This document shows positions 8,865 through 17,892 of a stretch of DNA of 64,000 nt, piece after piece. This stretch comes from Chitinophaga eiseniae (lineage in GTDB: Bacteria > Bacteroidota > Bacteroidia > Chitinophagales > Chitinophagaceae). The position numbers were made by a program, and so were the translations under genes. The stretch spans positions 1,926,997-1,990,996 of the forward strand of contig NZ_JABAHZ010000001.1 of NCBI RefSeq assembly GCF_012641265.1, written 5' to 3'. Numbering within the stretch: the stretch's first letter is position 1; the number at the start of each line of letters is the position of its first letter. A model generated the notes under the pieces. It saw only the letters and a list, made by a program, of their open reading frames with translations. It had not been told where the DNA came from and ran no database searches.

Positions 8865-9458
8865 CTAGTTGGCACCAGCTATGGCGCCGGCTATCATACA
8901 CAGATATACCCATAACCCCAGCCGGCTTCGAAGCAATCTCAGTGCTCCTTTTACGTGGCTTCTGACAGACTGCTCGCTCAGTCCTAACCTGACTGCAATC
9001 TCCTTATGTGATAGGTTCGCCTTCCGGCTCAATTCAAACACCTCCCGCATTTTTGGGGGTAGTAACTGTATTTCCTGCTCTATGATTACAGCCAGCTGGC
9101 GCTCCCGGGCCCGGTGGTCGGTGACAGCTTCTGCCCGGCTACCGGTATGACTCAACGATAACAGGAATTTGTCTTCGACATACTTATGGGCAAGGATATT
9201 AAGCACCCTGTTCCTTACAGACATATAGAGGTAATGGGAGAAATTAGATGACGGTGAGAGGCTTTCCCGGTGGCTCCACAGATAAGAGAAAAGATCCTGG
9301 AGCAGATCTTTAGCCTCATCCTTATCCCTTAACTGGCGATAGGCGTGTAAATAGAGTACGCCAAAATAGCGGTCGTATATTTGAGCAAAAGCACGTTTAT
9401 TGCCAGACTTGATCAAATTAACCAATTCGAGATCATTCATGCGATCATATTCTGCCAT
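8865..9458 (-). CDS. ECF RNA polymerase sigma factor (FecI-like)
   Basis: About 197 residues from the ATG beginning MAEYDRMNDLELV; frames starting at 9470 and 9512 are also open. Region 2 contains FAQIYDRYFGVLYLHAYRQL and DEAKDLLQDLFSYLW; region 4 contains LPPKMREVFELSR and LSHKEIAVRLGLSEQSVRSH. The C-terminus ends in a short hydrophobic tail (LWVYLCMIAGAIAGAN), common in Bacteroidota Sus-linked sigma factors. It is divergent from the fecR gene at 9653, and together they should transduce the signal from the SusC-like receptor at 10990 to transcription of the locus. Confidence 0.9.
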   Translation of the reverse strand: MAEYDRMNDLELVNLIKSGNKRAFAQIYDRYFGVLYLHAYRQLRDKDEAKDLLQDLFSYLWSHRESLSPSSNFSHYLYMSVRNRVLNILAHKYVEDKFLLSLSHTGSRAEAVTDHRARERQLAVIIEQEIQLLPPKMREVFELSRKANLSHKEIAVRLGLSEQSVRSHVKGALRLLRSRLGLWVYLCMIAGAIAGAN

Positions 9459-9652
9459 GATTAAACTCATCCCGTGGAAAATAAAAGATTTAGCTATTTT
9501 AAAACTACACAATAAGTGTCAAACCAACACCCGGTTTACTAGCGTAATGCATTGTAATGATAATATTTACCCCGTTAAAATTATTTTATTTTTTTTACCC
9601 CCCTGCCCCCACCACTCCCTGTCAATATAATAAGGCTACAGAAAGATTTTAT

Positions 9653-10807
9653 ATGCAGACACCAGATATCAGGGAATTATTAGAAAAATACAAAAAAGGC
9701 ATCATAACAGAACAAGAGATGGCTTTACTGGAAATCTGGTATATCGAAAGACGCCGGGAGCCACTGGATGTTTCTGACGGGCAGATAGAAACACTTAAAA
9801 ATGAGGTGTGGCAATCTTTGCAGCTAGAGGATAGCGCGCCAGCTTATGGGCACAGGTGGAAATCACTGGCTGCCGCCGCCGCCGTACTCCTCCTGTTGGC
9901 AGGTACGGCGTATTTTCTCGCCATCGCACCGGGTAAAAAGCGAAACTACACAACAATAGCTGCGAACCAGGATTCGGCTATTGAATACAAGCCTGGTAGT
10001 AACCGCGCTACACTAACACTATCCAATGGACAGCAAATCGTATTAAAAGAAGCACACAACGGCAAACTCACGGAAGACGCCTCCGTTGCCATTAACAAAA
10101 CAGATGATGGGGAACTGGTATATAGTCATTCCAAACAAAGCTCAGCTGCCGTGCCGGCACTCAATATTTTATCCACTCCCAGGGGCGGGCAATACCATCT
10201 CACCTTATCTGATGGCTCACAGGTATGGCTCAACGCCGCCTCTTCCATCTCCTACCCTGTTGCATTTAACGCGAAGGAACGGATCGTAACGGTAAGCGGT
10301 GAAGCCTATTTTGAAGTAGCTCCCCGGGATGGTCAGCCGTTTAAAATACATACCGGCAAGCAGGAGATCGTTGTGTTAGGCACTCATTTCAACGTGAAGG
10401 CTTACCCCGATGATCCAGAAATCAGCACCACTTTGCTGACCGGTAGCGTGAAGGTGACGAACACCATCTCCGGCGCCACCGGCGTGCTGAAGCCCGGCCA
10501 GCAGGCCAGGATCATTAATAACAGCGGGGGCCTGGACATCCAGCCCGTACATCCAGATGATGCCATTTCCTGGAAGAACGGCTATTTCCTGTTTGACAAT
10601 CAGGATATAAAAAGCATTATGAAGATAATAAGCAGGTGGTATGATGTAGATATCGAATACAGGGAACCACCGGGCAGCGAAAGATTTGGAGGGACTTTCT
10701 CACGCTCATCCAACATGCAGGAAATACTTACTAACCTGGAGCGGATCGGTCATGTACATTTTAAACTCTTTCCCGGGAAAGTGACCGTTACAACACCCGT
10801 TCAGTAA
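9653..10807 (+). CDS. FecR-family anti-sigma factor
   Basis: 384 residues from the ATG of MQTPDIRELLEKY; an upstream frame reaches 9557 but crosses the promoter area. The cytoplasmic N-terminal part (1-75) is followed by a membrane segment AAAAVLLLLAGTAYFLAI (about 80-97) and a periplasmic FecR domain with TPRGGQYHLTLSDGSQVWLN, GEAYFEVA and VLGTHFNVKAY. The C-terminal DUF4974-like part has YFLFDNQDIKSIMKIISRWYDVD. It holds or activates the ECF sigma factor in response to the TonB-dependent receptor. It is 183 bases upstream of the susC-like gene and reads into it. Confidence 0.92.
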   Translation: MQTPDIRELLEKYKKGIITEQEMALLEIWYIERRREPLDVSDGQIETLKNEVWQSLQLEDSAPAYGHRWKSLAAAAAVLLLLAGTAYFLAIAPGKKRNYTTIAANQDSAIEYKPGSNRATLTLSNGQQIVLKEAHNGKLTEDASVAINKTDDGELVYSHSKQSSAAVPALNILSTPRGGQYHLTLSDGSQVWLNAASSISYPVAFNAKERIVTVSGEAYFEVAPRDGQPFKIHTGKQEIVVLGTHFNVKAYPDDPEISTTLLTGSVKVTNTISGATGVLKPGQQARIINNSGGLDIQPVHPDDAISWKNGYFLFDNQDIKSIMKIISRWYDVDIEYREPPGSERFGGTFSRSSNMQEILTNLERIGHVHFKLFPGKVTVTTPVQ

Positions 10808-10989
10808 ACCTGAAATGCCATAACAATATTATCAAACACTTAAAAAAGGAGCAATATTGAGAAAACGAAACTAACACATTTCCACGTTGGATCGCCAGGA
10901 AAACCAGGAACGTCGGAAGCGTCCCTGGCTATTTGCCAGGCATCCTGATTAACGCTGTATCATAACATTAACGTAAACCTGACAACCAA

Positions 10990-13900
10990 ATGTATAAAAA
11001 ATTTACTGAATTATTGTTCAGGCGGCATTCTTATGCCCGGTCCAATTTCCACTTAAAAATGAAGCTCACCGCCATTCTAATAGTTATAGCCGTCATCCAG
11101 CTAAAAGCAGAGACCTTTGCGCAGAAAATCTCTGTTAACGTCAACAATGCCAGGCTTACAGAAGTGATTGCCCAACTCAAAAAGCAAACAGACTATGATT
11201 TTCTTTACAACAACGAGGTAATCAAACATGTAAAACCGGTTACCCTGAATGTAAAGGATGCCAATCTGAAGGAAGTACTGGACAAGTGTTTCAACGATCA
11301 GCCGGTTAGCTATTCTATTTCCAACAAAACGGTATTAATTATGGCCAGGCCTGCCAGGCAGCCAGAGATCAATGATTACAGGAAACAAAAGCTGAGAATA
11401 ACCGGCACTGTTACCGATGAAACCAATGGTGAGCCATTAATAGGTGCATCTGTAGTGGTGGAGGGAACTGCTATTGGCGCCAGTACAGGCGAAAAAGGTT
11501 TCTTTGCCCTGGATGCACCAGGGCCTGGTACTGTACTCGTTGTTTCTTATGTAGGTTTTCAAACAAAAAAGGTACCTGTAGGCAGCCAAACAACACTGCA
11601 GGTAAAGCTAGCCCACTCAGATGCCAGGTTGGGAGAATTAGTGGTGGTAGGGTATGGCACCAGGACCAAAGGAGCCATCACAGGCGCCATCACTACAGTA
11701 AAATCTGATGTATTTGAAAGCAGGCCGCTAAATAACAGCTACGATGCTTTACAGGGTACAATACCAGGCCTTACCATCACCAAGGCAAGCGGTCAACCCG
11801 GCAGCACTACCTATGGCTTCCAGGTAAGGGGTTATTCCTCCGTAAACGGTAACGCCCCGTTGGTGCTTATCGACGGTATCCCCGGAGACATCAATACAAT
11901 CAATACCAATGATATTGCAGAAGTAACAGTTTTAAAAGATGCTGCGGCCGCCATTTACGGGGCCAGAGCAGCCAACGGGGTGATCATCGTGAGCACCAAA
12001 CGTGGAAAAAAAGGGCCTCCTTCCGTTACATACACCACCAATATTGGTTATAAGACACCAACCTACCTGAGGAAAATGCAAAACACAATGGAATTTGCAA
12101 GGTTCATGGATGAAGGCTTGCGCAATGCGGGTATCAACGGTTTTTCGCAGGAAGTGTTTGACAAAATTGCCACCAACGCGCCGCCGGATCCCACCGGCTG
12201 GAACTATGGCGTTACCAACTATCCCGGCTTCTATGGGTATACCGACTGGAATAAGGTCATCTACAAAAACACGACGCAGCAATTGCATAATATCAACGTT
12301 TCCGGCGGGGGGGAGAATAACAACTACCTGTTATCTGCCGGCTACAACCGCGATAATGGTATCGTACGATTTGGAGAAAATAATTCAAACGGCTATAACA
12401 TCCGCCTCAATTATGATTTCCGCTTCAATAATCATTTCGCGGTGGAAACACGCTCCTATTTTGATAACAGGGCAGTGGTGACGCCTACTTTGCTTGGCAG
12501 CGCCCTCACAAATGTAACAAGGCAATTCCCCTATCAGCCTGTTTACAATAAAGCAGGACAGTTCTACGGCTACCAGGGCTATGAAAGCCCGGCACAGTAC
12601 CTGGCCGAAGGGGGTACACAACTAAGCAACCTTTCCCGCTTTGGCGCAAATATTAAAATAGACTACACCATCATTCCGGGTCTTAAACTTACCGGGCAAA
12701 GTGCGGTAAGACTTGACTATGCAAATGGCAGCACTACCAACCGTACGATTACCCGTTATAACTGGGACGGAGGCATACAGGATGTGCGCAATACACCCAA
12801 TTCTGCTAATTACAGCAATGATAAGGTATTGAATAAGCTGTACCAGGCCTACCTGGATTATAATAAGAAACTATCGCAGGACCATAGCATTAATCTCACC
12901 GGCGGCGCCTCCCTGGAGCAAACCAGGAGAGAAGGCCAATCTACCAACGGTTATAATTTTATCAGCAACGACATCTTTACATTAAACCTGGCCGACAGGA
13001 CCAAAGCAGCCTACGCAAATTTTACCGGGTACCTGAACAACGAGGCACTGGTGTCCTATTTCGGCAGGTTAAGTTATACATTCAGGGAAAAACTGATTGT
13101 AGACTTTACCGCGCGGGCCGACGGAAGCTCCAAATTCTCGCCAGATAAACGGTGGAGCGCAGTATTTCCTTCAGCGGCAGTTGCCTACAACCTGTCTGAA
13201 GAAAGGTTCATCAAAAAGATGAATGTACTTGACCTGTTGAAACTGAGATTATCCTATGGCAAAATGGGAAACCAGGACCTGGAAGGATTGGGTTTATATG
13301 ACTATATCCCGCTTATTTCCATTAACGGCAACTATCCCATAGGCTCCCCCAACGCCGGTCTGACGGGCGCTAACGCCAACCCCGCGTCGTCTACCAGGAC
13401 ATGGGAAACCATAGAAACCCGTAACATTGGTATCGACCTCGCCACTTTGCAATCGAGACTCTCGTTCTCCTTCGATTACTATAACAAGATCAACAACGAT
13501 ATGCTCGTAAATGTAGCCGTGCCGGCATCCTTTGGCGCCACGCCTCCTTCTACCAACCAGGGCAAACTGAACACCAAAGGTTTTGAAATGATGCTCACCT
13601 GGAAAGACCAGGTACATGATTTCAGGTACGGTGTGTCCCTGCAGCTGAGCGACAGCAAGAATAAACTCGTGGAGCTGAAGAATACAGATAATTATGGCGA
13701 GGGGCTGAATAAGTACCGGCAAGGCTATCCCATTTACTCCTATTTTGGCTATGTGTATGACGGAATTATCAAAACCCAGCAACAACTGGATAATTATAAA
13801 AAACTGGAGGGCATTCCTTCCCGGATCTCGCTGGGTGATGTAATGTATAAAGATGTTGACGGCGATGGAAAGCTGACCGCCTTCGGCGATAAAACCAAAG

Positions 13901-14439
13901 GCCTGTCCGGCGATATGATATACCTGGGCAATCTTACTCCGAGGTATACCTATTCCGCCAACCTGAGCGCAGGCTACAAAAATTTTGATGTACAGGTTTT
14001 CCTCCAGGGTGTTGGCAAACGGGATGTGATTTATGAAGGCGCCATCAGCCAACCCAATACTTTCTTCTGGCCCTCATTGCAATATTTCTACGGCAAAACC
14101 TGGTCGCCGGAAAGACCGGATGCAAAATATCCCCGGTACCTGCCAGGCAATTTAGGATATGATGATGTAAAAAACTATAATTACCGCGCATCCGCCCTCA
14201 CACTCCGGAATGTGGCCTATCTCCGGTTTAAGGTGATCACCCTGGGGTACACTATTCCTGAGCACATTGCAAAAAGAGCCAGGATAAAATCAGCACGTGT
14301 TTATTTCAGTGGGCAGGATCTTTTCACCTTCTCAAAAGGCACTTTGGGCGGTAATTTCGACCCGGAAGACGGCTATCGTAACGAGGGCACCTATCCCTTC
14401 AATAAAGTGTATTCACTGGGCTTAAATGTAAAATTTTAA
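10990..14439 (+). CDS. SusC/RagA-type TonB-dependent outer membrane receptor with STN domain
   Basis: 1149 residues. Signal peptide about 24-44 (internal Met24 could be the real start). STN domain about 47-120 (VNVNNARLTEVIAQLKKQTD), which contacts FecR, then a CarboxypepD_reg-like domain (RITGTVTDETNGEPLIGASV), the SusC plug motif LVVVGYGTRTKGAITGAI and VLIDGIPGDI, and a 22-strand barrel ending YPFNKVYSLGLNVKF. It imports oligosaccharide or another large nutrient with the SusD lipoprotein encoded 12 bases downstream. The STN domain together with the sigma/FecR pair marks it as a transducing receptor. The substrate cannot be told from sequence. Confidence 0.95.
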   Translation: MYKKFTELLFRRHSYARSNFHLKMKLTAILIVIAVIQLKAETFAQKISVNVNNARLTEVIAQLKKQTDYDFLYNNEVIKHVKPVTLNVKDANLKEVLDKCFNDQPVSYSISNKTVLIMARPARQPEINDYRKQKLRITGTVTDETNGEPLIGASVVVEGTAIGASTGEKGFFALDAPGPGTVLVVSYVGFQTKKVPVGSQTTLQVKLAHSDARLGELVVVGYGTRTKGAITGAITTVKSDVFESRPLNNSYDALQGTIPGLTITKASGQPGSTTYGFQVRGYSSVNGNAPLVLIDGIPGDINTINTNDIAEVTVLKDAAAAIYGARAANGVIIVSTKRGKKGPPSVTYTTNIGYKTPTYLRKMQNTMEFARFMDEGLRNAGINGFSQEVFDKIATNAPPDPTGWNYGVTNYPGFYGYTDWNKVIYKNTTQQLHNINVSGGGENNNYLLSAGYNRDNGIVRFGENNSNGYNIRLNYDFRFNNHFAVETRSYFDNRAVVTPTLLGSALTNVTRQFPYQPVYNKAGQFYGYQGYESPAQYLAEGGTQLSNLSRFGANIKIDYTIIPGLKLTGQSAVRLDYANGSTTNRTITRYNWDGGIQDVRNTPNSANYSNDKVLNKLYQAYLDYNKKLSQDHSINLTGGASLEQTRREGQSTNGYNFISNDIFTLNLADRTKAAYANFTGYLNNEALVSYFGRLSYTFREKLIVDFTARADGSSKFSPDKRWSAVFPSAAVAYNLSEERFIKKMNVLDLLKLRLSYGKMGNQDLEGLGLYDYIPLISINGNYPIGSPNAGLTGANANPASSTRTWETIETRNIGIDLATLQSRLSFSFDYYNKINNDMLVNVAVPASFGATPPSTNQGKLNTKGFEMMLTWKDQVHDFRYGVSLQLSDSKNKLVELKNTDNYGEGLNKYRQGYPIYSYFGYVYDGIIKTQQQLDNYKKLEGIPSRISLGDVMYKDVDGDGKLTAFGDKTKGLSGDMIYLGNLTPRYTYSANLSAGYKNFDVQVFLQGVGKRDVIYEGAISQPNTFFWPSLQYFYGKTWSPERPDAKYPRYLPGNLGYDDVKNYNYRASALTLRNVAYLRFKVITLGYTIPEHIAKRARIKSARVYFSGQDLFTFSKGTLGGNFDPEDGYRNEGTYPFNKVYSLGLNVKF

Positions 14440-14451
14440 TTACGGCGCATT

Positions 14452-16131
14452 ATGAAAGTTGAACTCTCTTATTATAAAATATACCTGTTCCTGTTCACAG
14501 TTGTTTGCTGCAGCTGCAACAAGCACCTTAACCTGGTATCACAAGATAGTATTACCGATGCCACTTTCTGGAAAACGGACAGTGACTTCAAACTGGCGGC
14601 CAACAACCTGTACAATGGCCTGGATAGATTTGGTGAAGAAGATACTGAATCAGATATCGCATTTAATGTACCCAACTCCGTTAGCAACGGCAACCTGCAA
14701 CCCTCGGAAACATCCGACCAATGGAATACCAGCTATGGATATATCAGGTCTGCCAATACTATCATTGAAAAGGGCGCCGGCACTACAGACACTGATATAA
14801 AAAGATATGTAGCAGAAGCAAAGTTTTTCAGGGCCTGGTATTACTGGAAGCTCCTAAGAATCTATGGCGGGGTTCCGCTTATTACCAAAGTGCTTTCTAC
14901 CGGAGATCCCGAACTGTTTACACCACGCGCCAGCCGTATGGAAACAGCCGATATGATCCTAAAAGACCTGGACGAAGCAAAAAACGACCTGCCTTTACAA
15001 TCGGAACTTTCCACTCCGGACATAGGCAGGATAAGCAAAGGCGCCGCACTAGCCTTATCCGCCAGGGTAGCACTTTTTGAAGGTACCTGGGAGAAATTCC
15101 GGGGAGTAGCGGACGCCGCTAAATACCTGGATAAAGCCATAGCCAGCTCCAGGGAAGTGATTAACGGCGGTGTATACACGCTGTATACCGGCAGCGGCGC
15201 ACAAAGCTATCGCTACCTCTTCCTGGAGCCCGGAGATGATTCGAAGGAGTGTATACTGGACCGCCGGTTTGCCCGCAATATATTAGGACAGGACGCGCCT
15301 TATATGTATGACCAGGATGGCTATAATCCAACACGTAAACTGGCAGACATGTACCTCGACAAAAATGGGCTGCCCATCACAGCCGCCGGTACCGTGTTTC
15401 ATGGTTACGGCACGTTCACTTCCGAATACCAGGACAGGGACCCCAGAATGACCATGACCATGATCATCCCCGGCACATTCACCAACCGGGTATTCTACCC
15501 CGTAACCAAAGTGGCTAACTGGCCAGATAAGCCGCAGCGTAACTTTAATACTGGATACATCCTATACAAGTATATGTCGGAAGATCCGGCAGCAAATAAC
15601 TCCGGCCGCCTTGGAGATGCCAGCCTGTTTGACTTTGACCGTCACCTGATCCGCTATGCAGAAGTGCTGCTGATTTATGCAGAAGCAATATTCGAAAAAA
15701 ATGGCATCATTAGCGATGGTGACCTCAACCTGTCTGTAAACAAGTTACGGGACAGGGCGAATATGCCGCATCTGACCAACGCCTTTGTGGTTGCCCATCA
15801 GCTCGACATACGTACGGAACTCAGACGGGAACGTACCATAGAACTGGCCCTGGAAGGATTCCGGTATGATGACATCCGTCGCTGGAAAACAGCGGAAACC
15901 GAACTACCCCAGGATGTAAAGGGTATTAAGATCACCGGCACCGATTGGGCCACCCGGGCGCCTTACAGCGACCCTTCTTACTTAACCAAAGTAGACGCAA
16001 ATGGCTTCCTGATTACGGAGAAAAACCGGAAATTCAATCCGTCAAAAGATTATTTACAACCACTACCCACAAAAGAAGTAGCCTTTTATACCGCCAATGG
16101 AAAAGCATTGGAACAAAATCCGGGTTGGTAA
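14452..16131 (+). CDS. SusD/RagB-family surface nutrient-binding lipoprotein
   Basis: 559 residues with a lipoprotein signal ending TVVCCSCNK (lipid Cys at about 19-22). Typical SusD features: ATFWKTDSDFKLAANNLYNGL near the N-terminus, the TPR-like YVAEAKFFRAWYYWKLLRIYGGVPLI, and the C-terminal RRERTIELALEGFRYDDIRRWK. It caps the SusC barrel and binds the substrate at the cell surface. Co-transcribed with the susC-like gene 12 bases upstream. Confidence 0.95.
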   Translation: MKVELSYYKIYLFLFTVVCCSCNKHLNLVSQDSITDATFWKTDSDFKLAANNLYNGLDRFGEEDTESDIAFNVPNSVSNGNLQPSETSDQWNTSYGYIRSANTIIEKGAGTTDTDIKRYVAEAKFFRAWYYWKLLRIYGGVPLITKVLSTGDPELFTPRASRMETADMILKDLDEAKNDLPLQSELSTPDIGRISKGAALALSARVALFEGTWEKFRGVADAAKYLDKAIASSREVINGGVYTLYTGSGAQSYRYLFLEPGDDSKECILDRRFARNILGQDAPYMYDQDGYNPTRKLADMYLDKNGLPITAAGTVFHGYGTFTSEYQDRDPRMTMTMIIPGTFTNRVFYPVTKVANWPDKPQRNFNTGYILYKYMSEDPAANNSGRLGDASLFDFDRHLIRYAEVLLIYAEAIFEKNGIISDGDLNLSVNKLRDRANMPHLTNAFVVAHQLDIRTELRRERTIELALEGFRYDDIRRWKTAETELPQDVKGIKITGTDWATRAPYSDPSYLTKVDANGFLITEKNRKFNPSKDYLQPLPTKEVAFYTANGKALEQNPGW

Positions 16132-16164
16132 CCCCAAACATGCTTAACTTTTTTATAGCTCAAT

Positions 16165-17829
16165 ATGATCAGAACAAGAACAATAGCAGTGCTGCTGCTG
16201 ACCGTTATAGGCATGACCAGCCTACCCCGGAAGGCTACCGGCCAGGGGCCGAGGATTGTCAACATTGTCAATTTTATTCGCCTGCTCGAACCCAGGGATC
16301 ACAGCATCACACAAGACGTGCTATACCAGACCGTAGTACAGCAGGTAAACATCATGAGGCAATATCACCTGACAGGTACATTCCTGTTGCAATATGATGC
16401 CTTGATGGATCATCGCTACCAGGAATTACTCAAAGGCTTGCCCAGGGATTCATTTGAGATAGGCGCCTGGTGGGAGCTTCCGCAACCGTTGATCGAAAAA
16501 GCGGGACTAAAATGGCGGGGCCGCTATCCCTGGGACTGGCATGCCGATATTGGCTTTAGCACCGGCTATACACCGGTTGAACGAGAAAAGATAGCAGATG
16601 CATATATGGACAGCTTCAAAAGCATATTTGGTTATTATCCCCGTTCCGTTGCCTCCTGGTTTATTGATGCTCATACCTTACAATACCTGTATGACAAATA
16701 CAGCATCGTTGCTTCTGCAAATTGTAAAGACCAGTATGGCACTGATGGCTATACATTGTGGGGAGGCTACTGGAATCAGGCCTATTACCCAAGCAGGATC
16801 AACTCTTACATGCCGGCTCAAAAGGCCGCCAGCCAGATTCCCGTACCCGTTTTCCGGATGCTGGGAAGCGACCCTGTCCGGCAATATGATCAGGGCATCA
16901 GCGCACAAAGACAGGGTGTGATCACCCTGGAGCCGGTATACCCCGGGGCTGGCGGTAGTGAAAGTTGGGTCAACTGGTTCTTCAAAACATTCACTGAGGC
17001 CCCCGCGCTGAACTTTAACTACACCCAGGCAGGCCAGGAAAATTCTTTCACCTGGGATGCCATGTCCAAAGGCTTTCAAATACAGATGCCTTTGATCGCC
17101 AGGCTCAGGGACAGCGGCAAGATCAGGCTGGAAACGCTGGAACAATCGGGCAAATGGTTCAAAGCAAACTACAAAGTAACACCAGCCACCTCGTTTTCCG
17201 TTACAAGAGATATCGAAGGAAGCGACCGCAAAACCTTATGGTACAACAGCCGCTTCTACAGGATCAACATATTATGGGAAGATGGCAGTTTCCGTATCCG
17301 GGACATTCATCTCTTTAATGAAAATATTCCGGATATCTACACCACCCGGAAAGCCACCTCCAATGAATGCACGTTCTTTACATTACCCGTGGTAGATGGG
17401 TACCTCTGGAGTAAACCCAAACAACTGGCAGGCTTACGGCTTAAGGCGCTGGTTAATGGAAAGGAAGTTGTGCTAAAAGGCGAAGATCCCATATTCAAAA
17501 ATATGGATAAGGAAACCGTACTGGTATGCTGGCCACTCAGCGGGAGCGGAACCATAGAAATGAGGCTGAGAGAGAAAACTGCGTCCATCAGGCTAACGGG
17601 CAACCGGTCCGTCAACTGGTTCCTGGATCTCGAAACAGCACCGGGAGCCAGGCTGCCGTTCACCAACATTTCACCCAGACAGGTTGACGGCAACTTTGAA
17701 GGAGTTAATTACCTGCTTTCCGTTAGTAAAGGCAGTTTCTCCAAACCTACCAATGGCGCGGCATTTCGTTTACAACCAGAAAAAAATGAGATACAAATGA
17801 ACCTCTCCGCCATGACAGATGCAAAATAA
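16165..17829 (+). CDS. Secreted protein with NodB/GH57-like barrel, function unknown
   Basis: 554 residues with a signal peptide (about 1-26, ending ATGQ). The N-terminal two thirds read like a polysaccharide-deacetylase/GH57-type barrel: NIVNFIRLLEPRDHSI, the segment FLLQYDALMDHRYQ, FEIGAWWELPQPLIEKAG, DIGFSTGYTPVEREKIAD and SVASWFIDAHTLQYLYDKY. The C-terminal third is beta-rich. The exact metal ligands of NodB could not be matched with certainty. It follows susD by 33 bases in the same direction and probably processes the imported glycan or peptide-glycan at the periplasmic or surface side. Family call is tentative. Confidence 0.6.
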   Translation: MIRTRTIAVLLLTVIGMTSLPRKATGQGPRIVNIVNFIRLLEPRDHSITQDVLYQTVVQQVNIMRQYHLTGTFLLQYDALMDHRYQELLKGLPRDSFEIGAWWELPQPLIEKAGLKWRGRYPWDWHADIGFSTGYTPVEREKIADAYMDSFKSIFGYYPRSVASWFIDAHTLQYLYDKYSIVASANCKDQYGTDGYTLWGGYWNQAYYPSRINSYMPAQKAASQIPVPVFRMLGSDPVRQYDQGISAQRQGVITLEPVYPGAGGSESWVNWFFKTFTEAPALNFNYTQAGQENSFTWDAMSKGFQIQMPLIARLRDSGKIRLETLEQSGKWFKANYKVTPATSFSVTRDIEGSDRKTLWYNSRFYRINILWEDGSFRIRDIHLFNENIPDIYTTRKATSNECTFFTLPVVDGYLWSKPKQLAGLRLKALVNGKEVVLKGEDPIFKNMDKETVLVCWPLSGSGTIEMRLREKTASIRLTGNRSVNWFLDLETAPGARLPFTNISPRQVDGNFEGVNYLLSVSKGSFSKPTNGAAFRLQPEKNEIQMNLSAMTDAK

Positions 17830-17836
17830 ACAACAG

Positions 17837-17867
17837 TATGCCTGCTAATGAAACGTTAGCAGGCATA
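17837..17867. terminator. Hairpin between convergent genes
   Basis: TATGCCTGCTAA pairs perfectly with TTAGCAGGCATA around a seven-base loop. It lies between the convergent ends at 17829 (+) and 17893 (-). There is no strong T run, so termination strength is uncertain. Confidence 0.6.
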
Positions 17868-17892
17868 TGCTATGCTGCCTGTTGCTACACTA

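Noticed and set aside
13294..14052. 252-codon minus-strand frame
   Set aside because: Antisense shadow of the SusC-type gene; no start context and no known motif.
15945..16397. 150-codon + strand frame at the SusD end
   Set aside because: Overlaps SusD and the next signal peptide in another frame; no independent support.
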